A stretch of 64,000 nt of DNA from DASTPP01 sp035762175 (GCA_035762175.1 DASTPP010000345.1:5961-69960); one strand, 5' to 3'; counted from the stretch's first letter, positions 41,985 to 50,811 are shown. Notes: generated by a model not told the origin, from the letters alone. Program-made: numbers and translations.

Positions 41985-43589
41985 ATGTCGGGCGTCTTCC
42001 CGCCGCGCGTGTCCTTCATCGCACGCGGCCGCGACGCGTACGGCGACCTCTTGCGCGACACGCGCGGCCTGCGCCGCGAGCAGCAGCTCGCGCGCGACGC
42101 CTGGTTCGCCCGCCTCCCGTGGGAGCGCAAAGACGACCTGCTCTTCGAGCTCGAGATCTTGCTCAAGGGCATGGCCTGCTTCGCCAACCCGCGCAACCAC
42201 CCCGGCCCCGCCCGCCGGGCCCCCGTCGTCGCCCACGACTTCCGCCCCGCGCTCGCCCTGGTGCGCAACGGCATGGTGCGCGTCGTGCAGCTCTCGCGCT
42301 TCCTGCTCGGCGAGCGCGACCGCGCGTTCGTCTTCCAGCGCTACCTCGAGACCGTGCTGCCCGAAGACTCGGCCCGCAGCGTGCTCTTGCGCGAGGGCAC
42401 CGCCCAGAACACCCCCGAAGAGTCGCTCTTCGCGCTGCGCCACGGCTTCACCAACCTGCTCGAGATCACCGACGGCCTCTTGCGCCTGCCGCGCGTGCCC
42501 TTCCGCACGTTCTACGCCCAGGCCGTCGGCGTGCAGCGCGAGATCGCCCACAACGCTTTTTTCAACCCCCTCTCCGCCCTCGAGTTCCGCCCCGAGTTCG
42601 ACCGCATCGCCTCGCGCCCCGTCCTCGAGCTCATCGCCAGCATCCCCGGCGAGCAGGCCCACCGCCTCGTCGCGCTGAGCTTCCTGTCGCTCTTTCGCAT
42701 GCTGCGCTACCTGCGGCTCTGCGAGAACATCCTGCGCGAGCACGGCGACGCGCGGCGCAACGTCGGCCGCCTCTACCTCGTGCTCGCCGCCCTGCGCTCC
42801 GACGCCCGCGCCCTCTCGCTCTACCTGCGGCGGCGCGCCTGCGCCCTGCTCGCCGAGGGCTACGAGCACGAGCTCTTGCGCGTGCCCGCCCCCGACCTGC
42901 GCGCCCGCCAAGACCAGCTGCTCGCCGAGGGCCACCGCCTGCTCGCCGTGCGCGCCGCCCTCGAGGGCGTCGCCGCGACGCTGCGCCTCGAGATGCGCCG
43001 CACCTTCGAGCACGACCTGCCCTCGCCCGAGGTCGAGCCGTCGTTCGAAGAGCTGCGCCACCGGCTCAACGTCGGCATGGCCAACCTGCGCCCGACGCTG
43101 CAAAACGCCATTCTCTTTCTGGCCCGCAGCCTCGGCGCCCACCTCGACGCCGGCGGCGTCTTCGACGAGGCCGGCGCCCGCCGCCTCTCGAGCGAGCGCC
43201 TGCGCCGCGACGTATGGATCTTCGCCCAAATCTTGCGCGCCTTCTCGCTCAAGGCCCGCCACGCCGGCGCCGCCGAAGACCGCTGGTCGGGCCCCGCCTC
43301 GCTGCAGTTCGTCAAAGAGTTTCTCGCCTACTTCCGCTCGATGGGCTACCCGCTCTTGCGCGTCAGCGACTACCCCCGCTTCGACCACTTTCTCTCGGCC
43401 ATGGGCGAGCTCGAAGACACCGACCTGCTCGACCCCGCCCGCCTCGACCAGGCCACCGGCGAGGCCGACGCCTTTCACGATTATCTCGCCGACCTCTTCG
43501 ACCAGATCGGCAAGCGCGAAGAGCTCGCCGACCTGCCCTTCGACAAGCGCAGCGCCGCCCAGGCCCTCAAGCTGTACCTGGGGCACTGA
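41985..43589 (+). CDS. Conserved-looking unknown helical protein, 534 residues
   Basis: I do not recognise a named family. The sequence has strong coding character and is almost all alpha-helical: LARDAWFARLPWERKDDLLF, LLKGMACFANPRNHPGPARR, RHGFTNLLEITDGLLRLPRV, and a C-terminal FDQIGKREELADLPFDKRSA. No membrane span, signal or catalytic motif is visible. The ATG at 41985 (MSGVFPPRV) is chosen; a GTG at 41967 would add six residues. The methyltransferase gene starts 4 nt after its stop, so the two are co-transcribed, which may hint at a role near ribosomes or RNA, but that is weak. Confidence 0.75.
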   Translation: MSGVFPPRVSFIARGRDAYGDLLRDTRGLRREQQLARDAWFARLPWERKDDLLFELEILLKGMACFANPRNHPGPARRAPVVAHDFRPALALVRNGMVRVVQLSRFLLGERDRAFVFQRYLETVLPEDSARSVLLREGTAQNTPEESLFALRHGFTNLLEITDGLLRLPRVPFRTFYAQAVGVQREIAHNAFFNPLSALEFRPEFDRIASRPVLELIASIPGEQAHRLVALSFLSLFRMLRYLRLCENILREHGDARRNVGRLYLVLAALRSDARALSLYLRRRACALLAEGYEHELLRVPAPDLRARQDQLLAEGHRLLAVRAALEGVAATLRLEMRRTFEHDLPSPEVEPSFEELRHRLNVGMANLRPTLQNAILFLARSLGAHLDAGGVFDEAGARRLSSERLRRDVWIFAQILRAFSLKARHAGAAEDRWSGPASLQFVKEFLAYFRSMGYPLLRVSDYPRFDHFLSAMGELEDTDLLDPARLDQATGEADAFHDYLADLFDQIGKREELADLPFDKRSAAQALKLYLGH

Positions 43590-43593
43590 GCCC

Positions 43594-44634
43594 GTGGCCG
43601 AAGGCCCCCCCGCCGCGTCCCTCGACGCCGCCCTCGCCCGCGTCGGCGCCGCCGTCGACGCCCGCGTCGCCTGGCTCGCCCCGCCGCACGACCGGGCCTT
43701 CCGCCTCTTTAGCGGCTTCTCCGAGGGGTACCCGCCGCTCGGCCTCGACGTCTACGGCCGCACCCTCGTCGCGCACGATCACGCCGAGGGCGGCGACGAG
43801 CCGCTCGTGCGGGCCGCCGTCGAGCTCGCCCGGCGGCGCCTGCCCTTCCTGCGGGCCGCCTTGTGGAAGGCGCGCAAGGCCGCCGCGCCCGAAGACCGCC
43901 GCGGCCGCTTTCTCGTCGGCTCGCCCGCGGAGGCCGACCGGCGCGTGCGCGAAGGCGGCGTGCGCTACGCCCTCGCGCTCGACGCCTTCCGCGACGCGAG
44001 CCTCTACCTCGACACCCGCAACCTGCGCGCCTGGGCGCGGCAGACGCTCGCGGGCGCGAGCGTGCTCAACGCCTTCGCCCACACGGGCAGCCTCGGCGTC
44101 GCCGCCCGCGCCGCCCCCGCCGCGCGCGTCGTGCACCTCGACAAGAGCCGCCCCGCGCTCAACCTCGCCAAAGACTCGTACGCGCTCAACGGCTTCGCGG
44201 TGCGCCGCGCCGACTTCCGCGCCGCCGACTTCTTCGTCGAGACCGCCCGCCTGCGCCGCGAGAGCGCCCTCTTCGACTGCGTCTTGCTCGACCCGCCCTT
44301 CTTCTCGACCACCGCCTCGGGCCGCGTCGACCTCGAGCGCGACTTCGCCGCCCTCGTCGACAAGGTGCGCCCCCTCGTCGGCGACGGCGGCCGCCTCGTC
44401 GCCGTCAACAACGCCCTCTACGTCTCGGGCGCCGACTACGATCGCACGCTCGAAGCCCTCGCGGCCGACGGCTACCTCGAGCTCGAGGCGCGCCTGCCCG
44501 CGCCCGACGACGTCGTCGGCCTCGCCCGCCCGGGCCCTGCGCACCTGCCGGCCGACCCGGGCCCCTACAACCACCCGACCAAGATCGCCATCTTGCGGGT
44601 CAAGCGCCGCGACGGGCGCAAGGCGACGGCGTAA
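43594..44634 (+). CDS. Class I SAM-dependent methyltransferase (RlmI-like)
   Basis: A 346-residue methyltransferase. LYLDTRNLRAWARQ, the SAM-binding start VLNAFAHTGSLGVAAR, then HLDKSRPALNLAKDSYALNG and DCVLLDPPFFS (DPPF catalytic motif) match the 23S rRNA cytosine-5 methyltransferase RlmI/RlmK group. It lacks the N-terminal PUA domain of E. coli RlmI; instead ~60 residues with GFSEGYPPLGLDVYGRTLVA stand at the start. The target is probably rRNA but not certain. GTG start 4 nt after the preceding stop. Confidence 0.8.
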   Translation: MAEGPPAASLDAALARVGAAVDARVAWLAPPHDRAFRLFSGFSEGYPPLGLDVYGRTLVAHDHAEGGDEPLVRAAVELARRRLPFLRAALWKARKAAAPEDRRGRFLVGSPAEADRRVREGGVRYALALDAFRDASLYLDTRNLRAWARQTLAGASVLNAFAHTGSLGVAARAAPAARVVHLDKSRPALNLAKDSYALNGFAVRRADFRAADFFVETARLRRESALFDCVLLDPPFFSTTASGRVDLERDFAALVDKVRPLVGDGGRLVAVNNALYVSGADYDRTLEALAADGYLELEARLPAPDDVVGLARPGPAHLPADPGPYNHPTKIAILRVKRRDGRKATA

Positions 44635-44829
44635 GGCCCCCCGGGCCGCGAGGGGCACAAGGCGAGGGCATGAGGGCGCCGCGGCGGGGCGAATGCTCAC
44701 GCCGACGACGAGCGCCCAACGCCGCCCCACCGGCGATGACGATGGGTCGTCCGAGAGCGAGAGGTCGCGCGCGGGCGAGGCGGGCTGGGCCCCGCCACCT
44801 CGGCCCTCATTCCGAGCCATCGGCCGCCC

Positions 44830-47553
44830 TCAGCCCGCCGCCAGCACCTCGTAGCCGAACGAAAAGCCCTGCGCCCGGAAGTGTCCTTGCGCGGGGTGGC
44901 GGCCCACCTTGAAGCCCTCGATCGCGAGCAGCGAGGTCTGGTAGACGCCGATCGACGTCGGCAAAGCGCCCGCCAGGAGGCGCCACGCGATGGTGCCGAC
45001 CGTGGCCGCCGCCCCGACGGCCGCGACGAGGGCGCCGGCCTGCGGCGCGACCGCCGTCAGGCCCAAGACGGTCGCCGCCGCCGTCCGGAGCTCGTCCGAG
45101 TTGAGCTGCTCTCGGAGCAGCTCGGACAGCATCTTGGCCCCGTCGCGGTCGCGCGAGACCCAGACGCGCAGGTCGACGAAGTCGCGGACCTCGCCCTCGT
45201 AGATGAGCACGTCGTCGAAGGGCAGGCGCTGGCCATCGCGCACGTCCGGGAACTGCCGGGTGACGGCCAAGAAGGGCTCGCCCGGGCCCGGCGCCGCGCC
45301 CGCCGCCGGCGCCGCCGCGCCCGCCTGCGACCGTCGGGTGATGACGAGGGCGTCGACGCGCACGTCGCCCCCGCCGAAGAGCGTGCGCACGTCGTGGACC
45401 ACGAGCTCGTTGATGCGCAGCGCGAGCCGCCGCGGCGCCCGAACGGCCGGCCCGAAGCCGCGCACGCCCTCGCCCGACGTGCCCGCCGCCTCGGCCCCCC
45501 TCGGCACGCCTGCGAGCGCGAGGCCGGCGCCCGGGCCCTTCGGGGCCGCGGCGCCCCCGGACGCGGCGAACGCGATCGCCGAGGGCGGCGGCCGGTCGTC
45601 GATGAGAAACCCTTCCCCCTTCGGCAGCTTCCGATTCGGCAGGTTCAGCGGCCAGGGGCTGAGCTGGAACTCGATCGGGTGGACGAGAAACCCCTCGGCC
45701 TCTCGGGGCCCGCTCACGTCGCGCGTGCCCCCCCCCTGCGCCCGCGCGACGAGCTGCGACAGGGCCGACCAGCCCCCGTTGCCGCGGGTCGTCGTCGCCA
45801 GGCTCTCTTGCTCGACGGGCAGCAGGTTCTGCGGCTTCTCGGTCGCCACGACGAGAATCGTCTCGGCGCGGGGCTCGTCCTTGGGCAGCCCGGCCGGCCA
45901 GCCGAGCTTGGCGCCCTTCAACTTGCGGCCGGCGCCCTCGCCGAACACGTACTCTTCCCCGAACTTGAGCTCGCGCCCGGACGGCCACGACCGGGTCAGC
46001 AGCGTGACCTTCTTGGCGACGCCGAGATCGATGATCGAGACGTAGACGTCTTTCTTCTCGGGGTGCGCGTTGCGCACCTTGACGTAAACGGCCTGGTCGA
46101 CCTCGAGCAGCTCGCCCGCGGCCTTGAGCTCGACCTGCTCGTCGCCCTCGACGCGCCCCCAGCGCACCTCGACCGAGCCCGCGGGTAGCCCCGCCGACGG
46201 CTCGCTCTTGAGCTCGCGCAGCCGCTGGACGGCCGCCATCCGGTGCAGGTTGGCCCTCAGGTCTCGAATCGAGTGCTCGTCGTAAGGCATCGGCTCGAGC
46301 GCCGGCTTGCCCGAGGGCTCGATGAGCTCGATCCGTCCGTCCGCGACGCGCACCCGCGCCAGCAAGGGCAGGGCGTCCGACCCTTCGCCCTCGACCGCGC
46401 GCAAGAGCGGGTCGGCCGCGAGCGAGCGCGCGATCGCCGCGCGCGCGGCCCCCGGCGCCTCGAGGCGAACCGGCCGCCGCGGCGCCGCCGAACGCAGCGG
46501 GAAGGCGCGGGCGCCCTGGGGCAGCTCGAGCCGCCCCGCCGCCAACGACAGCGACACCGCCGACTCGTTGGCCCCGACCTCGACGACCGTCGCGGTGCCG
46601 AGCGCTTTCTTCGCGTCGTAGACGGCGCCGCCCGGCGCCATCAGCCCGTACTCGTTGCCTTCGTGCACGCCGTGCACCCGGCCGCCCCGCAGGAGGTGGC
46701 GGCCCGTCTTCGCGTCGTACGCCAGCGAGAGGGCCCCGGTCGCGTCGCCCTCGGCGCGGTCGAAGAGCAGGCGGCGGGCGGGCCCCTCGATCTCCGGCCG
46801 TTGCGAGGGGAACCTCGCCAGCACCTGCTCGCGCACCCGATCGCCCACCGCCTCCCAGGTGACGGTCTGGCCCTTCGCCTCGCCGAGCGCGAGCAAGAGA
46901 GCCTCGGTGAGCGCGCCGGCGCGCCGGCCCGCGTCGGTCGTGTACTCCCAGGCGTAGTTGCGCAGGCCCGTCGCCACGAGCCGCACCGCGTGGGGGTTGC
47001 TCTCGGGGTCGAGCCCGGCGAGCTCGGCCGCGTACTTTTCTCGGGCCTTTCGCACCTCGTCGTCGAGCTTCTTGACGTCGGCCTCGATGGGACGCCGCAG
47101 CGCCTTGGGCCGCGCCGAAACGTCGCGCGACATGCCCGACGCGTGGCAGCAGTCGAGCACGACCGCGACGTTCTTCGTCTTGGCCGTCAGGCGGGCGAGC
47201 CAGAGCGAGAGCTCTTGGGCCAAAATGCCGTGGAACGCCTCGTCGCTCGACTCATGATAGTCGACCGGCACGATGCACTGGGCATGCCGGAGCCCCCGGC
47301 CCTCGGGCCCGGGCCCCTCGACGAAGGCGCCGTGGCCCGAGTAATAGAAGAGCGCCGCGTCGTCGGCCCCGCTCGCCTCGATCAGCCGGTCGTAGCCGGC
47401 GAGAATGCCCGCGCGCGTCGCGTCTCGACCGACGCAGAGATCGACCTCGAAGCCGTACCCGCTCCGGAGGGCCAGCTCGATGCGCCGGGCGTCGTCGTTC
47501 GCGCCCGAAAGCCCCTCGGTCTCGCTGCCCACGACGAATGCACGTCTGGCCAT
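44830..47553 (-). CDS. Caspase-like (C14) peptidase with DUF4384 and an unnamed C-terminal domain
   Basis: A 907-residue multi-domain protein. The N-terminal caspase fold (1-250) has catalytic His74 in FYYSGHGAFVEG and Cys136 in VAVVLDCCHASGM. The middle (about 480-570) resembles DUF4384, with AVYVKVRNAHPEKKDVYVSI and SWPSGRELKFGEEYVFGEG. The last ~200 residues include FPDVRDGQRLPFDDVLIYEG, a hydrophobic Ala/Gly-rich span (VLGLTAVAPQAGALVAAVGA) and SLLAIEGFKVGRHPAQGHFR, which I have met in other myxobacterial effectors without a known role. GGAG lies near the ATG at 47553. Bacterial caspase-like proteases act in immunity or programmed death; here that is inference. Nine 42-bp repeats lie upstream. 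Confidence 0.85.
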   Translation of the reverse strand: MARRAFVVGSETEGLSGANDDARRIELALRSGYGFEVDLCVGRDATRAGILAGYDRLIEASGADDAALFYYSGHGAFVEGPGPEGRGLRHAQCIVPVDYHESSDEAFHGILAQELSLWLARLTAKTKNVAVVLDCCHASGMSRDVSARPKALRRPIEADVKKLDDEVRKAREKYAAELAGLDPESNPHAVRLVATGLRNYAWEYTTDAGRRAGALTEALLLALGEAKGQTVTWEAVGDRVREQVLARFPSQRPEIEGPARRLLFDRAEGDATGALSLAYDAKTGRHLLRGGRVHGVHEGNEYGLMAPGGAVYDAKKALGTATVVEVGANESAVSLSLAAGRLELPQGARAFPLRSAAPRRPVRLEAPGAARAAIARSLAADPLLRAVEGEGSDALPLLARVRVADGRIELIEPSGKPALEPMPYDEHSIRDLRANLHRMAAVQRLRELKSEPSAGLPAGSVEVRWGRVEGDEQVELKAAGELLEVDQAVYVKVRNAHPEKKDVYVSIIDLGVAKKVTLLTRSWPSGRELKFGEEYVFGEGAGRKLKGAKLGWPAGLPKDEPRAETILVVATEKPQNLLPVEQESLATTTRGNGGWSALSQLVARAQGGGTRDVSGPREAEGFLVHPIEFQLSPWPLNLPNRKLPKGEGFLIDDRPPPSAIAFAASGGAAAPKGPGAGLALAGVPRGAEAAGTSGEGVRGFGPAVRAPRRLALRINELVVHDVRTLFGGGDVRVDALVITRRSQAGAAAPAAGAAPGPGEPFLAVTRQFPDVRDGQRLPFDDVLIYEGEVRDFVDLRVWVSRDRDGAKMLSELLREQLNSDELRTAAATVLGLTAVAPQAGALVAAVGAAATVGTIAWRLLAGALPTSIGVYQTSLLAIEGFKVGRHPAQGHFRAQGFSFGYEVLAAG

Positions 47554-47704
47554 CGCCCTCTCCGTTTTTGCCGCCCGCCGCCTTCGCCGCCCGCCCCGCA
47601 CCTCGGGCCCGCCGTCGGCGCCGGCCTTGCACCCGGTCGGCGCCTCGTGGGGGCTCGCACCTGCTTCGACGCCACGAGGTCGACGCCCACGACAGAAAAA
47701 TCTC

Positions 47705-48082
47705 CGGGCGACCCCCAAGGGTCGCCCGAGGGCACCCCAAACGGCCGGGGCGAGTCCGATACGTCGCCTGAAGAGCGCCAGAGCTGCCGGGGCGACTCAC
47801 ATGAGTCGGTCCAAGCGTCCCGGCACCGTCGGGGCGACCCAGATGAGTCGGTCCGAGCATCCCGGCACCGTCGGGGCGACCCAGATGAGTCGGTCCAAGC
47901 GTCCCGGCACCGTCGGGGCGACCCAGATGAGTCGGTCCAAGGGTCCTCCGACTATCGGGGCGACCCAGATGGGTCGATCCAAGGCTCGCGGGGCTGTCAG
48001 GGTGACCCCGATGGGTCGCTCCGAGGCTCGCGGGGCTGTTGGGGCGACCCCGATGGGTCGCCGAGGGTGTCTCTGCCCGGCT
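47705..48082. repeat. 42-bp tandem repeat, nine copies
   Basis: GGGGCGACCC-type starts occur at 47705, 47747, 47789, 47831, 47873, 47915, 47957, 47999 and 48041, always 42 nt apart. The unit reads GGGGCGACCCAGATGAGTCG then GTCCAAGCGTCCCGGCACCGTC. Copies on the right have CGACCCCGATGGGTCG or CGACCCAGATGGGTCG, a 6+4+6 palindrome. The array fills the divergent gap between the caspase-like gene and the lipoprotein gene. There are no unique spacers, so it is not a CRISPR array. Confidence 0.9.
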
Positions 48083-48454
48083 CGGGCGCCCCGGGCGAGT
48101 CGCGGGGTAAGGCTGAGGGCTGGCCGGGCGACCCGGAGGGGTCGGAGGGCAAGCACCGGAGGGGCCCGGGCGACGGGGCTGGCGGGAGCAGACCCCGGCT
48201 CAAAGCGAAGGCCCCATCGTCGGGTGTAGCCCGAGAGCGGGTGGGTGCACGGGTCCGGACCCACCGCTCGGACGGGCCCCTCGGAGGCACCCGCGATAGA
48301 GCCCGCCCCGGCAAGCTTGCGCGCCACTTGCCCCGGAAGATGGGGCCCCGGGTTCCAGCCGGAGGGCGCCAGGCAGCCTTCCATTGGCCGGCTGGATGCC
48401 CCATCGGGGCGGTTTGATGACGGCCGTGGGGTGCAAAGCGGGTAGACTCGCGCC
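48083..48454. other. Right part of the caspase-lipoprotein divergent gap
   Basis: No gene. Contains a strong hairpin with interrupted stem: GATGGGGC...CCAGCCGG near 48339-48365 against CCGGCTGG-ATGCCCCATC near 48392-48412. The palindrome ACGGGTCCGGACCC lies at about 48258. Promoters for the lipoprotein gene should lie here; GGTAGACT at about 48441 could be part of one, but I do not assign it. Confidence 0.5.
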
Positions 48455-49198
48455 ATGCCGAGGCGCAGAGAGGCGAGGCGGGCCCGGGCCGCTTGCTTGC
48501 TGCTCTTCGCGACGTGGTGTTCGGGCTGTAGCGTATTTTTCGACGACGCGGCCCTGCGCGACGACTCGCCCGGCGACGACGATGACGACGACTCGAGCGC
48601 TTCGTCCGGGGGCCGCGGGGGCTCGGGCGGCCGGGGCGGCGCGGGCGGCGCGCAGGGCGGCACGGGCGGCACGGGCGGCGCACAGGGCGGCACGGGCGGC
48701 GCGCAGAGCGGCACGGGCGGCGCGGGCTCCCTCGGGGGCGGGGGCGCGTGCGAGGGGGCCGACCCGAACGAGAGCAACGACGAGCCCGGGCGGGCGACGG
48801 CGCTGCCGGGGGCCGACGGCGACGGGACGCTGACCCCCTGCGAGCTCGACGTCGCGCCCCTGCGGGGCGCCTTCGGGGCGTCCGGCGACGACTGGTTCTT
48901 CGCCTCGGGCCGGAGCCTCTCCGCGGGTTGCTTCGACCTGCCCTCGCCCGGCGCCTCGATCGAGAGCGAGGGGGCGGCCGAGCTTTGCTATTACCTGAAC
49001 GGCCAGAGCGCGTTTCTCGTCTCGTGCCCCGACGGGTTCGAGCCCGCCGAAGACCCGCCCGCGGGCTTCGCCGGCTGCTGCGGCCCGAACCGGGCCGAGG
49101 TCGAGTACAACGGGCTCGACGCCGAGATCTTGCTGCGCCTGCGGCCCCTCGCGGGCGCGGGCGCCTGCTTCGGGTACACGCTGCGCTATCATTATTGA
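48455..49198 (+). CDS. Gly-rich lipoprotein, unknown function
   Basis: A 247-residue protein with a basic start and signal RACLLLFATWCSGC; the lipobox Cys is Cys25. Asp-run (DDDDDD) and a Gly/Thr/Gln-rich linker (GGTGGTGGAQGGTGG type) occupy 38-100. The folded part (100-247) begins CEGADPNESNDEPGRATALP. That is similar to the CxDPxEPNDxxxxAT start of secreted pre-peptidase-like domains, and the part holds several Cys (CELD, CFDLP, CYYLN, CPDG, CCGPN). It ends FGYTLRYHY. Myxobacteria encode many such surface lipoproteins; ligand unknown. Confidence 0.8.
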   Translation: MPRRREARRARAACLLLFATWCSGCSVFFDDAALRDDSPGDDDDDDSSASSGGRGGSGGRGGAGGAQGGTGGTGGAQGGTGGAQSGTGGAGSLGGGGACEGADPNESNDEPGRATALPGADGDGTLTPCELDVAPLRGAFGASGDDWFFASGRSLSAGCFDLPSPGASIESEGAAELCYYLNGQSAFLVSCPDGFEPAEDPPAGFAGCCGPNRAEVEYNGLDAEILLRLRPLAGAGACFGYTLRYHY

Positions 49199-49202
49199 GG
49201 CC

Positions 49203-49358
49203 CGCCCGCCGACGCCGCGCCTTCGCGCCCGCGGTTGACGCCGCGCCCCCGCGCTCGCTATTGACGCCTGCTGACGCCATGCCCTCGCGCCCGCCGCCGA
49301 CGCCTTCCTGCTGACGCCATGCCTTCGCGCCTGTCGCTGACGCCTTCCTGCTGACGCC
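49203..49358 (+). repeat. 40-bp tandem repeat that duplicates a start-codon region (two micro-ORFs)
   Basis: CTGACGCCATGCC occurs at 49271, 49311 and 49351, spacing 40. Each ATG opens ATG-CC(C/T)-TCG-CGC, coding MPSR. The first two frames are 11-codon peptides (MPSRPPPTPSC and MPSRLSLTPSC) that end in TGA at 49314 and 49354; 4 nt later the next ATG follows. The third ATG (49359) opens the oxygenase gene. More degraded copies run back to about 49203. Because 40 is not a multiple of three, the three starts lie in different frames. Confidence 0.8.
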
Positions 49359-50273
49359 ATGCCTTCGCGCTCGCTCCTCGTCGTCGACGACTTCGCCCCC
49401 GAGGCCGAGGCGCTGCGCGCGCACTTCGACGGGCGCTTCGCCGACCCGCGCGCGGCGCGCGGCGACCGCTTCGTCTGGGATTATTGGCACGTGCCCGGCC
49501 AGTACACCGCGCTGCGCACGCCGGCCTGGCAGTACTTTCCGAAGCGCGAGTACGAGGCGTTCCACCGGCGGCTGGTGCGCTGGGGCCGGCGCACGCTCGG
49601 CTGCCACGACGTCTCGCCGCCCTGGCTCTCGTGCTACGTCGAGGGCTGCGGCCAGCAGCTGCACGGCGACCTGCCGCACGGGCCCTGGGCCTTCGTCTTC
49701 TCGCTGACGCGCTGGCGCGGGCGGGCGTTCCGGGGGGGCGAGACGATCCTCTTGCGCGACGAGGTGCTCGACTTCTGGTCCGACTTCGTGTCGGTGCGCT
49801 CGGTCGAAGAGGGCGATGTCATCCGCTCGGTCGAGCCGCGCTTCGGCCGGCTGACGGCGTTCGACCCGCGGCTGCCGCACGGGGTGCGCACGGTGACGGG
49901 CACGCACGACCCCCGCGCGGGGCGGCTGGTGATTCACGGCTGGTTCGTGCAGCCGCGGCCGCTGGTCGAGGGCCCGCTCGGCGCCGCCGAGCTCGGCGCG
50001 CGCCTCGCCGAGCTCGGCGACGCGATGGGGCCCTGGCTGGGCGGGGGGCTGCCGCTCGCGGGGCTGCTCAGCCTGGGCGTGCGCGTCGGGGCCTCGGGGC
50101 GGGTGCTCTCGGCGCGGGTGCTCAGCGACACGACGCGCGTGCCCGCGGCCTTCGAGGCCGAGCGGCGGCGCTTCGTCGGGCGCGTCCGCAAGGCGGTGGG
50201 CGAATTTCGCTTCGCGAAGCAGCGCGGCCCCTCGCAGATCACCCTGCCGCTCGTGTTCGAGCGCGAGGGCTGA
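49359..50273 (+). CDS. 2OG-Fe(II) oxygenase-like protein with a TonB/AgmX-type C-terminal domain
   Basis: A 304-residue protein. The first ~200 residues look like a prolyl-4-hydroxylase-type dioxygenase: QQLHGDLPHGPWAFVFSLT gives HxD, FDPRLPHGVRTVTGTHD gives the distal His, and AGRLVIHGWF the 2-oxoglutarate Arg. The last ~75 residues (GVRVGASGRVLSARVLSDTT, VRKAVGEFRFAKQRGPSQIT then LPLVFE) resemble the C-terminal domain of TonB/AgmX energy-transducing proteins. I recall no such fusion. No signal peptide is seen. Substrate unknown. Start assigned to the third of three repeated ATGs because the reading frame opens there. Confidence 0.75.
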   Translation: MPSRSLLVVDDFAPEAEALRAHFDGRFADPRAARGDRFVWDYWHVPGQYTALRTPAWQYFPKREYEAFHRRLVRWGRRTLGCHDVSPPWLSCYVEGCGQQLHGDLPHGPWAFVFSLTRWRGRAFRGGETILLRDEVLDFWSDFVSVRSVEEGDVIRSVEPRFGRLTAFDPRLPHGVRTVTGTHDPRAGRLVIHGWFVQPRPLVEGPLGAAELGARLAELGDAMGPWLGGGLPLAGLLSLGVRVGASGRVLSARVLSDTTRVPAAFEAERRRFVGRVRKAVGEFRFAKQRGPSQITLPLVFEREG

Positions 50274-50306
50274 CCCCGGTGCCCGCGCGGGCATCGCGCT
50301 AACCGA

Positions 50307-50771
50307 ATGGCTCAGTTCCACGTCGAAGAGGTCTTGCCGGCATCGCCCGCCGAGCTCTGGCCCTGGCTCACGGTGCCCTCGCGCATGAACCGCTGGTCGG
50401 AGGCGACGGTGACGCTCGAGGCGGCGGGCGAAGACGGGGGCCCGGCGTCGGCGGGGGCGCGGCGGCGGGTCGACCTCAGGGCCTTCGGGCTGACCTTCCG
50501 CATGCACGAGGTTGTGGTCGAGGCCCGCCCGCCCGAGCGCTTCGTCTACCGGGTGACGCGGGCGCCGGGGCTCAAGGCGCACCGGGGCGAGATCGACTTG
50601 CGCGCCGAGGGCGCGGGCACCCGCCTCACCTGGCGGGTCGAGTTCCGGACGGGGTTGCCGGGGGCCGAGCCGCTCTTCGCGGCCGTCGTGCGGCCCCGCC
50701 TCCTTCGGAGCGTGCGGGCGCTCGCGGCGCTCGTGGCGGCGGGGGGCGGGTCTACTACAGGCGGCGGGTGA
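50307..50771 (+). CDS. SRPBCC (START-like) family protein
   Basis: A 154-residue protein with the START/Bet v1-like plan: HVEEVLPASPAELWPWLTVP at the start, GARRRVDLRAFGLTFRMHEV, PPERFVYRVTRAPGLKAHRG and a long C-terminal helix. Such proteins bind hydrophobic ligands or act as cyclases; no function can be given. The last residues (GGGSTTGGG) and the TGA stop are encoded by the left end of a palindromic element, so the native C-terminus may have been changed by the insertion. Starts 33 bp after the oxygenase gene, same strand. Confidence 0.75.
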   Translation: MAQFHVEEVLPASPAELWPWLTVPSRMNRWSEATVTLEAAGEDGGPASAGARRRVDLRAFGLTFRMHEVVVEARPPERFVYRVTRAPGLKAHRGEIDLRAEGAGTRLTWRVEFRTGLPGAEPLFAAVVRPRLLRSVRALAALVAAGGGSTTGGG

Positions 50772-50805
50772 CCTTGCGCGGCCTCGGACTTTGAGTCCGG
50801 GGCCG
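50757..50805. repeat. Single end of the palindromic element
   Basis: GGCGGCGGGTGACCTTGCGC followed by GGCCTCGGACTTTGAGTCCG and GGGCC is the outer end plus hairpin of the elements at 15106 and 62156, with no interior. It lies between the convergent SRPBCC and ABC transporter genes and provides the SRPBCC stop codon. The hairpin may work as a terminator. Confidence 0.75.
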
Positions 50806-50811
50806 CGTGGT

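Noticed and set aside
41970..43586. Minus-strand frame opposite the 534-residue unknown protein
   Set aside because: Val/Glu/Ala/Gly-rich antisense shadow; the plus strand shows normal helical protein composition and is coupled to the methyltransferase.
47705..48082. CRISPR array
   Set aside because: The repeated unit fills the full 42-nt period, with no unique spacers, and no cas gene is in the window.
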